Assembly: GCA_013398295.1 (NCBI GenBank)
Contig: VZSF01008484.1
Coordinates: 1 to 64,000, forward strand
Length of the DNA stretch: 64,000 nt
Reading direction: 5' to 3'
DNA from: Chionis minor
Taxonomy: Eukaryota > Chordata > Aves > Charadriiformes > Chionididae
Under the pieces are notes generated by a model. The model saw only the letters and a program-made list of their open reading frames with translations. It was not told where the DNA came from and ran no database searches. The stretch's first letter is position 1, and each line of letters starts with the position of its first letter. Positions 25,534 through 38,910 of this stretch are shown here, one piece after another. Position numbers and translations under genes: made by a program.

Positions 25534-28326
25534 AGTAAGATCAGAATATTCTGTGTCTGTCTGTGTCAATATGACCTTAGAGCAACGGGACCAGAGGGTG
25601 GAGTTTCCAAATTATGCGGCCAGTGGCTACAGTCCTGAAGGAATCCAAAAGCCTCCAGTGTGCCTATGAGCAAAATGAGGAGGAATGTGTAGCTACTGGC
25701 TTCATTCTAGGACACTGCAGTCCCTAAGTCTAGCCTAAACTCATTGCCAGAGCAATGAAAGAGCAGAGATGAGTTTGAGGGAGAGCAAAAGAACATGAGC
25801 TCACCCTGGAGGTCTTAAGCTGCCAAGGTTTTCCTGAAAAGGGAGCTGATTTCATGCGCACAGAATACAAGGACTCAAATGTCCCCAATAGGAAAGTTTC
25901 TATTAAAAAAAACAAACCCAGACATGTACTTTCATATTAATGTGAAAATTCTTCTGTTGTTTATGAAATCAACTCTTTAAGGGGGGGTGATGGGGGGAGA
26001 AAAAGAAAAGAAACTGTTTGTTAGCAAAATGAAATCCAGACAAATATTTATAGCTACTTTCAAGTGGCTTGTTCTAACATGAGTCGACTATCCTTAATAC
26101 CTTCCCTTTAGCACCATTAAGCATCTCACTGGCACTCAGAACAAATTTATGAACGTCTTATAAAAGTCAACAAGCCGCAGGAAAAAAATAAATAAAAAAG
26201 AGCCTTATGCAAACAGTGCTTCATCGCAAGAACTCAAACAAAGAAGGTCATATTCATCATTCGCTTACAGAGAGGGAAAGCCAAGAAGACTGATGAAAGA
26301 TGACACAAGACCTGGCTGACTTTAAATCTCCACCTAATAGGGGTTTCTGTAGGTGCTGCCAGGGTGGCCACACTCTTTGCAAGCTGCTCCCCTGCCTCCT
26401 GCTACATCTAACATGTTCTGGTAATTGCTGTTCTCCATCAGAGCATTGGCATTTGTGTGGATGCAGAGAGAGGGGTGAACTGCAGGAATGTGACCTGCAA
26501 AGTCACTTCAGGAGACTAACTCTTGTCCAATGGAGTGAGCTGGTCAATGGGTTTAACAGAATTAGGTGGAGGTAACTTCTATTGTTGGCACCTATCAAAC
26601 AGATGGGTAAGTATCAGCACAGGGGAGTTGATGGTAAACTGGGTGGCCAAATGTGACTCTACTTGAGATGGGAGGTGAGTGTGACCTGACCTAAGATGAG
26701 ATTCCTGCTGGATTAGGCTGTAACTTTTCTCAGTAGCATGTCAAGAGTTGATATAATGGGGTTTTGGTAGCTGTAGTTGGTGGTTCCCTGCTGTGATAGA
26801 AAATGGCAATTCATTGGGAGCTTGATGAGTCAGTGAGTCTTTTCATCAGTTTTAGGAAGCTCCACAGCCAGAAGAGTAACTTCACCATGACAATGCCATC
26901 CTTTCAGCGACAACTACACAGAGAAAGGAGGAGGACATCTGCATGGCTCATCTCAAGAGGTTAAAGCTGGGCTGATCAGGGCCTGTAGTAGAAGAAAGGA
27001 TCTCATCCAGGGCAGTGAAGTTCAGATCAGAGCTTTAGTGGGAGCCAAGTTACCTGCTGTACTGGGGAGACATTTGGGACTGGGTTCAAGTATGGAGCAT
27101 GGTGATAAGTCTGGCTTTAGGGGAACGTTAAAACCAGTGGAGAGGTGGGGACTGTGGAAAGGATATGCCTCAGAGGGTGAGAGACAGGGAAAAGGTTAGA
27201 CTGTACCCCAGTGTGTTGATAAGCCTGGGTTAAACCTGGGGCTGGAGGAGATTTAGTATGTAGCTGGGATTTTGGCAAAATAGTCATTCTTACTGGAGAA
27301 AACTCCTTTCTTGTGGCACCTGTGTCATTTCTGATGAATCATTGAATTGTTCTGCCAGCTCTCAAGCCTGCCCTCAATTTCCCCTTTCCCCAGCTCTTGG
27401 AAATCTGATCAGGATTGAAACAGAGGGTCTTTGTGTTCCTTTCTTCCCATGATAGAGAAGCACATGTGTGCGCACAGGTCACACCCCACAGATCGCCAGC
27501 GTGATGCAGGCACAGTGCTGTATTTCACTGAAATGAAAGTCATGTTCTACCCACATAGCCACAGAAGCAAGTGTCCCACAAGTTTACTATGCTGTTATGG
27601 AAGAGAGTTCATCTCTTTAGTCTCCAGGGCTGTGAAATACTTTGAAACTGGATAAATGCATACTTCATGACTGTTTGTGATGTTCCGGTGTTTGAAGTTA
27701 CCTGGCAAATGGACTGCTACCGTTCATGCATCTCTTTGCTCTTGCCTGGAGATTGCATGGTTGATGCCAAACAGAGAAGATGGCTCTGAGGTCCTTCCTG
27801 CCAAGACTGTGGTGTCTGAGCAGCAGGGATGATGGAGCTATGGCCGTCTAAGCACTGGCTGCTTTATGTTGTGGCTGTGGCATATCAAGCTATCAACACT
27901 CTACGGCCCCACAAAGGATAAGCAGAGAGTCTGTTAGCCTGTTTCCCTCCTCCAGGACAATGTATGCTTAATTACTCTTGCTATTGCTATCCCTGGCATT
28001 GTTCTCATGCAAGGTGTCCCCATGACACAAGAGATACTAAGAAGCTCTGTCGCCCAACACAAGTTAGAAACAGCCACTGTTCCTTGTTAGGATTTAATGC
28101 AGTCACTCAAAGCTGAGTGGGACTGGGGGACGACTTAAATTCTGTCTGTTCTAGCTCATGGAGTGTAATAACCCTGTGGAAAGGAAACTGTTATAGGACA
28201 ATTGTAATTTTTACCTGTTAACTAATTTTCAAGCAAAACTGGAAAGCAAAAGCCTGCAAAGTTCAAGTGAAAGGGAGTGGGAAAAGCAACCCTCAAGCTT
28301 TTTATAATTCACACAAAAAAGAACTG

Positions 28327-28327
28327 G
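28327..28327. other. Undetermined base
   Basis: A single n inside ordinary sequence (aactggngaggg). It marks an uncertain base call, not a sized gap. Confidence 0.99.
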
Positions 28328-29836
28328 NGAGGGATGATGAAAGAGCCTCATGGTCTTGAACAGTTTTTTCTAGGGTTAAAGTCTGCCTGCTGCAGAGTTA
28401 GACTTTCTCCTGCTCTGAAACCATGCAAAAGTTAAACAGTTCAAGAGTATTTGCTGCTGTAAATTGTTATCCAGAATCCCAGTGCTTTTGGCTGCCTATG
28501 GTTTCTCTCTCATGCATGTCTTTTCCTTCAATATTTAAGGTCATTTGCTGCTTTATGGCATGACATAAACTGATAACAAAACCCTCAATAGTTACATTAA
28601 CCACTTATTTTCTTTCAAACATTTTGTCTTGCTGAGTTATTGAGTCAGCTGTAATGACTTTGATGTAAACATGTACTTTTGAACTTACCTGAGGATCAAA
28701 GACAAAGCAGTGTTAAATGGAGGCTGGAATCTGGAAATGATCCATGTGAAGTTGGCATCAGTCTTCCATCTTTTTTCATTCATCTTCGCCATGCGGAGCC
28801 CAGAGTAAATTTGCTCAGTTCAAAAGTGAAGAAAAGTGGTTTTCATAAACGCCAGTGCTGCAACCATTGTGGTGTCTGAAAGTCAATCTGCCGTGGTTCT
28901 TGCTTTAGCATGATCATCATCAATATAAATCATGCACAAATGGCACAGGAAAAAAAACCCTTTATTATTTTTGTGATGGCTCTTTTGCTTGGATTCTCTG
29001 GCCAGAGTAAAAAGCTAGCCAGGAAAAGTAGTAGATAGCAGTCAACTGCAGGTTGAGGTATTTGAGAGAGAATGTGTTGTTTGTCTGTAGTAATTCTCTT
29101 TGATTTCTTTAAGAAATGAAGAAAGTGGGAGTTCAACATCACTAGGCTGTGTTTATGATTTATTTTTTTTTACTATTATTGACTTTGAGACAAATGGATC
29201 AGCTATTTATCATTTCTGTAGAAAACAGCCAGAACTGCACTTAATAGTGAAGTTAGAACTTTGCTGCACTGATCTGAAGAAATGAGGGATGAGTCGTGCT
29301 GGCAACAGCAGTTTTGCTTCACAGTTTTTCTGACTGCTGGCACTGGAATTGAGAGGAGGTTTTGTAATCTGTTAAAACTGACATTTAGCTTTGCATAAGG
29401 TAACTTAAAATTCTAAAAACAAATCCTCTGGAAGTCTTATACACTCCTGTGTGAACCTGTAGAGAAAAAGAAGCCCTTTTCAGAAGTGGCCTCTGATTTT
29501 TGTGGCCTTCCCCTCTTAAATGCTTGACCTGAAGTACTTGAACTGAGATTGAGAGCATCTGCAGCCTTCCCTTGGCTCCAGCTGGAAAAAGGAAGGTGGC
29601 TATTTGGGAAAACCAGGCCCTTAAGCTGGACGTTCAGAATGAGGAGATGCATTTAAGCACCCGTCTGACATACTCGCTCATGCTATGAGGGCAGTCAGAG
29701 CTGAAACAACTGCAATAACCTACTTTCCCAGGTTTCCTATTGTAGCTTGCTCTTACCTGTTGTGGTGGTAGGAACGGAAGGCTCTCTGGGGTCAAGGACA
29801 AGAGTGTTTTTCTCTTTAAAAGGAAAACAACTTGTT

Positions 29837-29862
29837 CCCCTCGGCCCCCCCTCGCATCCCCC
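29837..29862 (-). other. Candidate G-quadruplex tract, minus strand
   Basis: The plus strand reads cccctcggccccccctcgca followed by tccccc. Taking the run of seven C as two tracts of three, four tracts with loops of 4, 1 and 6 bases meet the canonical pattern on the minus strand. Confidence 0.45.
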
Positions 29863-32800
29863 TTGATGTTGCAATCCCCACTGTAGCTATCACATCTCCT
29901 TTATAGGTTTGTTGGGTTTCCAGTGAGTAAGTATCTATAAATGTTAAATATTAAGAAGCTAATTTTCCAGGCTTTTAGTGGCATTAAACAGTAGATAGAT
30001 TTTTATGGAAACCTGATTCTCCAGCAGCTGTAAATCCCTAACAGTAACAAAAAAATTTGCTTTTTTTCCAGCCACACAGTCTTTAAAATATTAACAGGGG
30101 TTTTAAAATTTTATTTGTACCAGTAGTCATTTTTCCAGCTGTTGAGCTGATCAACACTTTCATTTTTCTTCACTCCCAGCCTGTCAGACATTTTTAAATT
30201 TTTATTTTAGTTTTTAACAAGGAGGAAGCTGCGTTGACTTCTTGGTCTTATTCCTAAAAATATATTTCTGTGTGCAATTAAAGGAGGCTTGTCACCGGTG
30301 CCGGGATTGCACAGAAGTCCTCTCTGATCCTGCAGAGCAACATTTTGCAGGCATAAATACGGAAAAGAGGCTGCTGCCATTGTGACATAGCAACAAAATA
30401 GTTCGTATTTATTTGTACATGCCAGCCCAGTTCTGACATCAGTGGCACCAGTGCAGAGTCAGATCTAAATCTTCTTGGGACACTAGTCGTTCTGCACCGT
30501 GGCATATTGCTGGAAGAGAAAAGGCTCCTAGTAACTTTCCACTTGCCTCATGGAGACCCTCTGCTCGCAAAACCCACTCATCCCTGAAGAAGTTCTTTGT
30601 TCTTAATTAATATTCTGTCCCATTTACCTTTTTATTTTTATGCCTTCCCTTCCTTCCCCACCCCCCCTTTTGTCAGGAAGGGCAATGTCAGTGGGCTGGA
30701 TGTAGGTGAGGGTAGGGGAAATGCTCATTCCCAGGACCTTTACCCGAGGTATTTTCCAACTTGTGTTAGACCCACTGCAAAGGATAGCTTCACTCTATGT
30801 ACTTCTACAGGCAGTGGAGAAAGCTGTCTGATGCTGAAGGTGAGTGGGTGAAAAAAACCTTGAGCCTGGCCAGGATCCTGAGAGCCTGTGGTGCAGAGGC
30901 ATTGAGTGTTGCCCATGCCTCAAGAAGATCAAATCCTTTCAAACTGAGTCTTTACATGGATGTGCCATTTGGAATGTCCGCTGAGACCTTTGCACCCATT
31001 GGTAGTGCCAGAAGGGCTAAAGGGGAGCTGACGGAGTGAAGAAAGGCTTGAGGTGGTGGTGAAGTTCAGATGTTGTCTTGTATTCTCTAGTGTTTGACTG
31101 CAGCTGGCTCTGCAGCACTAATGGTCCTGTCATCTGCTTGCTATCATTTTACAGATCAATCTTGATTTGGTTTTATAAAAACAATTAGCAAAGAGCATCA
31201 ATTAAATCAGTCATAAGAGCTCTAAGTTGGCAACAGCGTGAAGAGATTGCAAGGAGCAGATGAGGAAACCAGCGCCTGTACTTTTGCTAGTAATTCTGGT
31301 CCTTTCTAGTTTATAAAGGAGGTGTATCAGGGAAGTTGCACCATCTGGAACTTGAATGGAAAATTAATAGGATTCACAGAAACAGATAATCTTCCCAAGG
31401 GAAAAATAAACTACCACGGAAGTGAATGGCTCAGTACTTTGAGCACACGTTACCAGCAAGTAAGGATTTAACAGACCTGGCTGTGTATGGCCCTTCTCTC
31501 TGTTGTGCAGCTCAGCGTTTAGAACGTCTGTCAGTCATGGCCAGTGGGGTTTTATGGAGTAGAGCAATATGCCTTTACCCGTTCACTAAAAAGTGGTTGA
31601 TTTTAGGTAGGATTTGGTGGGTTGTACTGGTTATACCTGACTTGATCTCAACCTTTTTGCTAAGAAAGTATCTTTTAGCTTGTCTGAGGGAATGAAATGA
31701 CGTGCTAAGGCAATCACAGCCAAGTGACGCAAGACCCAGTGCCACCCATTCCTGCTTGGTGCATTTTGGCTTTCAGTTATTGTAGAGAAGGTTTAAAAAT
31801 AAGTTGACATTCACTGGTCTGTATCTGGGTTATCTTTCTCCTTCCATCTCCTTTATGTTGGCAGTGAGTTCTTGGGCAGCAGTCCCAAATTTCTTGGAGG
31901 AGGCCATTCTTCACACCCTCCAATGTTGAATGCTTTGGGACTGCAGTTCTGCAAATTCTCACTGTCCTCTAAAGACTGATGTGGGACAAGATCCTGCTCT
32001 CCTTTGTTTAGTTGTTCTAAAGATCGGGCTTTTCGCTTGGACTGTTGCCCAAGTATTTTTACAAGTCCAGACTTTCACTCTGCCCTTGAGAGCTGCTAGG
32101 GTTTTTTCTTCAGGATTTTGTTTATATATGTCTCTCCCTTGCCTGATGTTTGGGGGAGTGAGAAATGCACAACAGCTAAAAGATCTTTGATACATATGGT
32201 AATTTGTTATTTGTAAGTGAAAAAAAATCAGGTGCTCACCTTGGCCTAATATTCAAGGTATGTTTAACCAAAGGACTGATCAGCTGGCAATCAAAGTTCT
32301 TGTACAATAAAGTGGGAACATCAATCATTGTTTCCTTCATGATTATTTTTTTTACCCTGCCTCAGTAGAACGGTGTTGGCCTGAAATCTAATCTGCCCAT
32401 CACAAAGCCAGTCCTATCGCAAGGCCACTCCTTTCATCACTGCTCTGAGGCAGGGTTACATCAGACAAGGTGAAATTGCTGAAGTCTATCCACCACTACC
32501 CAGAGGTCATGTTCTAGATGGGCATGTGGTTTGATTTGCTTCCCTGTGGCGGCATCCTCCACTTTTGAGCCAGGGAGCAGATTTGCAGGCTTTGCCCCTA
32601 CTAGCAGAAAATGGGATAGCTTGATTACGTTGTGAACTCCGTCAGGAGGCAGTTGGCTGCTTGCCCTTTTCATGTGGTTGGTCGAAGCTACCTACTGTCA
32701 TGCTCTGCCAGTTTCTTTCCATTAGACCTGGGCAGGAGCTGCTTTAGGTTTCTCAGCCCCTTGGAGCTCTCTCCAGAAGTCATGCTGTGTCCCAGGGACT

Positions 32801-34610
32801 GCTGTGATTTAGCTGGTATTGATACAATGGCCATGGAAATGACAGAGAGTAGAGCAGAGACAGTTTAGAGAAAGATGCTGAATCTAGGTTTTTCAATTCC
32901 ATCAACTTTCCAAATTCCCTTTCAGGACGGAACACATTACTATTTCCTTTTGTCATTTTCCCCTTTTCCCCTAAAATGGCACAAGTAAAATTTGTTATGG
33001 AATGCAGTTGGAAAGAGAATTTGCTACATCCAGTGTCTTCCTGAAGCCAGATATAATTGTGCTCATAGAAAGAAGTGTCTATAGAGTTGCACTGTACATA
33101 GAAAAATATAGTTTTGCAAACTGACTTCATTATTACTACCACATCATATTTGTACATCGTATATTATTTGCAAAATGCTGCCTATTCCTAGTTGAGATAA
33201 ATTTCAGTTGACTGAACTTGAGATGTGCAGGTGAAGGAGAATAAACACAAGAGTAAATTGTAACCTGGTTTTCCAGATTTATTCCAGTATTATTTGTGCA
33301 TCAGATTCTGTGTCAAGTTTTGGGACTGCACACTTTGTATAACATTCGTAGATCTTACTGGTGATATTTACCTGCCATAATCACAATTCCATTGTCCGCT
33401 TCAGGAATGATGCCTGTAAACTGTTTTAAATGTATGTCTGAAAATGTAAGCATGAGGATTCAAGGAGAGATTCATGGTAGTTAAACTGTCTGACAAGCAG
33501 CTCTTGAAGATTACCAGACGTGCCGGATTCTTTTTTGCTCTTGAAGCTGGGCAACAGGTTCGTAAATGACAAAGGGGTCTGAACGTGAACTTGAAGACTG
33601 TGATAAACCCAAATGAAAACTTTGTAGGAAGATAGTAAGAAGAAACACAAACTTTTTCTGATGATTTCTTTTCTTTTTTTATACTTAGAGCCCATCCAAG
33701 GTACAAACAGAGGGTGAATTCCACTGCTGCTAAGTCCCCAAAATGAAGCAAAGGGAACTCATATGGAAGCTAAGGTAACCAATACTTCCATAACTAAAAC
33801 CATTTACACTGAAATTCCTAATTTCATAAATGAAAGGACATGTGCAAAGAAGTTACATTCTTTTTGCCTTGAAGAATAGGACAAATGAATCATGTTCAAT
33901 CCCTGTCTCTTTCCTTACCTCTGCTTATCGCTCTTCTGTTGTCTTTGCTGGTTCTGGTGGCAACTGAGTGATTCCAGCCATGTGCCCCTCACTTCCCCCT
34001 AAATCTGCCTACCTAAGGTCCTGGTGCTGAGGATGTGCTTTGACTACTGTGAAGCATCAGTTCAGTGGATTCCTCCAGCTTTGACAAAATAGGGATATCA
34101 TGCAGAATACCAGTCTAACGGGACAGAACTAGGCTTGGATGGTCTTTAGAGAATGGGGCTTCTGTCATTTCTCTGAGAACTTGCTCAGTATATCTGCATG
34201 AAGCTTTCTAAACCTTTGCAATGACAATGTGACCATAGATTGGAAAACTTAAGCAGCGTTTTTGCAATGACTTGCAATTTCTAGTACTTAAGTCCATGGG
34301 AAGGAACAGAGAAAGAACTGTACTGTGTCACCCCAGAAGTGCAAGAAGTCCTCTAGCTCAGGTCTGATTTGGGTCATAGTACTGTGTAAGGAGAAATCTG
34401 TAACACAAGAATACAATGATACTTCCTTTGATTATACCTTCCTAGCCTGCAGTAGTCTGCAGCTGAGAAACTTTTTGAACCAGAGATTTGTTCTTCTTTT
34501 CCTCTCTCTGAGATCAGTGGCAGCTGTAGGCACTCAGTAATCTCTGAAGCCCAGGCTACTATATTTAAAAGTATCTAAATATAGATGTAGAAGCCTATGA
34601 GCTGGTGGGT
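29863..34610. other. Unique non-coding sequence
   Basis: No gene recognised. 29960-30260 is A+T-rich, repeat-free and has the look of conserved non-coding DNA (unproven). Inverted arms ATAAATACG/CGTATTTAT occur at 30353-30361 and 30404-30412. Frames up to 125 codons (minus strand 32780-33157) show no domain. Confidence 0.4.
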
Positions 34611-34670
34611 ACCATTGAAGCGCACTGGAAATTTCCCATTTGCCTTTTTGGGGATTGAATCAGGCCCTAT
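34611..34670. repeat. Old palindromic repeat remnant, best-preserved copy
   Basis: The sequence contains accattgaagcgcactggaa, atttcccatttgcctttttg and gggattgaatcaggccctat. The ancestral form would have two near-complementary arms (ccattgaagtcaatgg and its partner cccattgacttcaatggg), followed by 'ggatcaggccc'. The first arm and the terminal block are clear. It is followed after about 30 bases by a MIR-like remnant. Confidence 0.6.
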
Positions 34671-34701
34671 TTCAGGTAACAAGCTTGAAAAAAAAAAAGA
34701 A

Positions 34702-34793
34702 TTGGATTAAGTGGCTTGTGCAAGATGGTTGAACAAATGGGACAAATGGCTAGCAAGGCTCAGGAGCTCTGGATGCCATTCCTATGCTCTGCA
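34702..34793 (+). repeat. MIR-like SINE remnant
   Basis: The order ggattaagtggcttgtgcaa, gatggttgaacaaatgg, ctagcaaggctcaggagctc and ccattcctatgctctgca matches the MIR-type segment 'gttaagtgacttgcccaaggtcacacagcaagt...gagc...gagtcctggctcccagtcc...ctct'. No poly-A or clear ends are visible. The element is old and diverged; family-level naming needs a library search. Confidence 0.55.
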
Positions 34794-37700
34794 TGCTGAA
34801 TGAAATTTGTTCTCCTATAGGAAGAGCTCATGCTGGTAAGCATGCAGTAGAGATGCAAAGGCATCTTAATTGCGTCCTCTCAGAGTGCAGCGCTGCAGAG
34901 GTATTTCTTGCTGTTCTTTACAGCAACGTCTAGAGAAGGCAGGAGCTCACAGGACACTTAGTTAGCTAAGCAGAAGTCATGCTAATATGATTGAGACGGA
35001 ACCTCCATCTGTTGGTCTAGAAAAGATTAATGATTTTCAGTCCTCCTGTTCATTCTGAAGTGTACATGTGTATCTAGTTATAGAATTTAGTGCCTTTATT
35101 TCAAATAAATGCATTTAGAGAGGGGGAAGGCACAGGATCATCAGAACTTGCTGTAGCGGGAAGTAGGTATAATTTAGGGATTTATTCTGTACAGGCTACA
35201 GCTACTCAACTGATCGCAGGGAGATGAGCCAGCCTAGTAGTGAGCTGTGCCGCAAGTATGCGCTTTCCCTTTGAAGGCAGGGGGAGTTAAACCATTGACT
35301 TTGTTGCAGTTGGGTTAAGCCTGTAAATAGTTCATAACACTTGCATATTATTAGTTACTCTCATGGCCAGATCTAAGCATACTTGATCTCTGGAGGAATT
35401 TGACTTTGCATACAGTCAGACATTCCTCATTTCTCATTAGTTAGGTAAACACATGTGCAGAAAAGTTGGGTTTGTCACCTTAACCCAGTTGCTCCTTCCT
35501 GAGAGGGTGATGAATGCTCTTTCAGAAACTGGGTGAAACACAGCTTTTCTGAAGAGAAATCTGTGATTCATCTTGCAACGAACTATGGCTGTGACAGCTG
35601 AGCATGGAAGACTCAGGCCCTGCATAGGCTGAAGTCTTTTATGATGTGGGGCCATTGGCATCTGCTCTGCATGTCACAGGACATAAGGACAGCAAGTGGG
35701 TGTTCAACAGCTGGGATGGGAATCGAGGGGAATGGCAGTGAGCTGTCATCTGATGGCTATTGCAAAGGGAATGAGAGGCTTTGGAATACAGTCTGTAATT
35801 CAGCGTGATGTGCTTTGTAGTGTATTAAGCTTACATAAACTCCATCTCTCTCGCTTTTTCTTCATCTTCTATTCCCCAGTACAATTGCATGCTTGTCCTT
35901 TCACAATCATACACAGAGAGAGACTTCCCTATGGGTTTATCATCAAGAAGAGCAATCAGCAGGTGTACTTACCACATCACATGCAAATGAGTGGGCTGCA
36001 ATACTAGTGCTGGAGTAGCAGCCAAAAGGTGGGAAGCTGGATGCACACAAAAGGAGTATGTCAAGGTCTGAGGCTGCTGTACACTCCTTTCCTCAGTCGT
36101 CATGGGGAATGATCACAAGACTCAGCATTGGGTGGTCCAGAATGGTCCTGAAGTGGGAAATGGCTTAATGCACTGGAACAGTCATCCTGCCATGACATGG
36201 CCAGCGCACGGCTTGGATAAGCAGACTCGAGACCTTTTTAGTATTGCTGTTAACGCTTGCAGTTGGGTTTTGTCACTAAGTTGTTAGACTGTTTTGATCT
36301 TCATTTCAACACGGCCAAGTTGCTATATCTTACTCATATGCAATGCACTTAGAGTTTGTGTTCCTCTTTGAAGAACTGTATGAGTTGCATCTTGTCTAGT
36401 TGGTATCTCTGGGCAAATTCCATGCAGAAGGCATTGGGCGGCCACACCCAGGGCCAGAATTTTCTCAAAAGCACTAGGGGTCGGGGTTTTTTTCAATGCT
36501 ATGCATGCAAATGCAAAACACAAAGCTAGCCATTTTTATTTGCCGTTTCCAAGTACAACGGCTTGGACCTGGACATGTGGGTAGGAAATCAGTCTAAAAT
36601 TAGACTTGCCTAACCTGACCTTGCGATTAAGCTCGATATCTAAGCATCCGTGGGAATGATCCCCAGGCCTTAAGTTATTGCCTGTTGTGAGCTGGGCTGT
36701 TTCCCTGTCTGAGGGTAGTACTGTATTGTTCTTTTAAGGGCTGTATGAGTCACATTTTATATGAGTTGTTTTATCACTTTAATTAGTCTACATATTGAGG
36801 GGGGGAAAAAAAGGAGGGTATACAAAAGGACAAAGGCAAAACATATTAGGAGTCCCTGTAAACTTGTGAGGCTCTCCATATGATTTTCTAGTTCAGAAAT
36901 AAAACACTTCTAACTTCTTTCATCTAGACTACAACAGAGAAATGTCTCTTCCATATGTCAGTGGTGTAATCTACATAATGAACAAAACTTCACAGATGGA
37001 CTGGCTGATGCAACGGACATTCTTTTCATAAATTGCCTCTCACTTTTATAATTTTCTTTGGTTTCCCACAAGATGGGCTGAATATTGACAATTACCGAGC
37101 TATTACTTTCTATGTTGCATAACTTATAAAAGTGCTATAACTCAGTGAGGTGAGATTTAGTTCCAGAATAATCAGTGGTACAAAATAGAGGAAAAGAAGG
37201 CAGACATTAAAAAGGGAGGGCCACCCCCCACCCCCTCCAAAAAAAACCCCAAACCCACTTTAGAATGTGTATGCTCTTTTGAAGAGAAGTAAACAAATGA
37301 CCCCCACTCTCATTTCATACTTTACTTTTTGACCATTATCATTAAGTTAATGGTTTTTTTTCATCCCCACCATTTATGCAAAGATACAGCTCTTCTGACT
37401 GTCTTGGAACTTGTTTGTGCCGTTGGCTTCTGAAGTTTTTAAAACTTGTTTTAGGTTTTATTACAAATGCTTTTTTTAAACTAAAGGCCTTTTAGGAATG
37501 CAGGAAAATATTTGTTTTGAAGTCCTGCTTTCACCTTCATTGCTTTCCTTGGCCAAAGCTCACCACTTATTCAAATTCACAAAGTTCTAGGACTTCAGAT
37601 TATATTTCCGTAACCTTACTTGGTAGGTTAGAGATCAAATCCTTTCTGGATCGTCTCTCAGTCTTTCTCCAAAGATGGTTGGTGGTAACGTGGTTTTAAA

Positions 37701-38830
37701 CTCTGTTTCAATCTAGCCTCGCAGTTATTGCTGGATCAGAGAGGTAAAGTCAGAGAGGTTGAATTTACTATGACCATATGTCCAGGACTTGGAAAAGCTT
37801 TGTGGAAAACAAATGTCTAGTTTGTATGAATGAGGGCATTTTCTTTTGCTGTGTTATTGGGATGCGTCATCCCAGCCAAGAACCTGGAAGACATTAAGGT
37901 AGATGTGATTGTCACAAACATTGAGGTTTTTAATTTTTTTTAGTGGACCAGATGCACTTTTAGTGAATATGAGGTACAACTGCAACCCACAAGTAGGTAT
38001 GAAGGTGACATTTTGGTTATCCAGGAACAACAGTAATGTGCAAGAGTTCTCAGTTCTCATTAGGTACGTGTATGGGGAGAAAATAAAATTTTATGTAGTG
38101 ATGGTTTCCAATAAAAGGAAAGATATCTCACTCTTGGAGTGAAACTCAGACATTAACCCATCCAAAGAGTTTGCCTAAGGCCTCCCCAAACTCTGCACTC
38201 TCCTCCTTTGTCTTTCATAGTTGCCTGATTGCTGGGTCTCTAGCACTTCTGTCTCCCAGACTGCTGTCCAAGTGAAGGTGTGATTGCTCCACCTCGTGTA
38301 TCCATACCACTAGCAGTGTAACGGTACTGGCAGATGCTTAGTTGCCAAATATATTGGCAAAGTCTTGGGCAAGCATACTGAGCCCGAGCTGAAAATCACA
38401 CTGCTGTCAGCTGTACTTCTGTGCTAACTAGATCAGATAGTGATAAGTTACCTTGGGGATGTCTCAACAAGCAATGCAAGGACTTTGAGTTGTGCTGTAA
38501 ATGCACCTTCAGAAGTTCCTGCAGCTAGGATCAAAGCTGTACTGCTTTGAGTAATAGGCCAGTACAGAAAATGTGTGGTCCCTTCCCCAAAGATTGTACG
38601 TGTCCTCCTAAAGGAGGTATTTTTTTTGTTGGTTCGGATGAAATGCCAGTGCCTCAGCTTTAAGCTGAAGACGTTCACAGGGGCTTCCCTTCCATCTTTA
38701 GACTCTTTTCAGGTGTTGCACTAGATCGTATCTCCCCTGCTGCCCTCTTGCCTGGGACCATGACCTCCAAATGCCTTACTCTCTATTTTAGGCATATTGT
38801 CCTGATCGTTTTTGACACAGAGCTTACAGC
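34794..38830. other. Unique non-coding sequence
   Basis: No gene recognised apart from the palindromic remnant listed at 35281. C-rich and A-rich runs occur at 37222-37258 (ccaccccccaccccctcc then an A run). POU-like ATGCAAAT words occur near 35981 and 36508 but are too common to interpret. Confidence 0.4.
35281..35323. repeat. Old palindromic repeat remnant
   Basis: ggggagttaaaccattgact followed by ttgttgcagttgggttaagc and ctg parallels 'gggagttttgccattgacttcaatggggttggatcaggcctg'. It lies about 500 bases from the MIR-like remnant at 34702-34793. Confidence 0.45.
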
Positions 38831-38910
38831 TTTACAGGGTGAACCAAAAAAACCAGGCTGGCTGAAACAACTTGCTCAGGGACTCACAGGCAGTTGGGGC
38901 TGATCTAGGG
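38831..38910 (+). repeat. MIR-like SINE remnant
   Basis: The blocks tttacagggtgaaccaaaaa, ctggctgaaacaacttgctc, agggactcacaggcagttgg and ggctgatctaggg resemble the MIR core ('tttacagaggaggaaactgaggc...gaagtgacttgcccaaggtcacacagc...ggcagagctgggatt'). The central acttgctcagggactcacag is the strongest part. Ends are not definable by eye. Confidence 0.5.

Larger units (their letters stand above)
25101..29830. other. Unique non-coding sequence
   Basis: No gene recognised. Contains the 18-base palindrome at 25516-25533, a G-rich run (gggggggtgatggggggaga, 25981 onward), and a candidate conserved non-coding block at 26020-26240, A+T-rich and free of visible repeats. One undetermined base (n) is at 28327. 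Confidence 0.4.

Noticed and set aside
30353..30412. Inverted arms ATAAATACG/CGTATTTAT as a microRNA hairpin
   Set aside because: Beyond about 11 pairs the stem collapses into a large loop, unlike a microRNA precursor.
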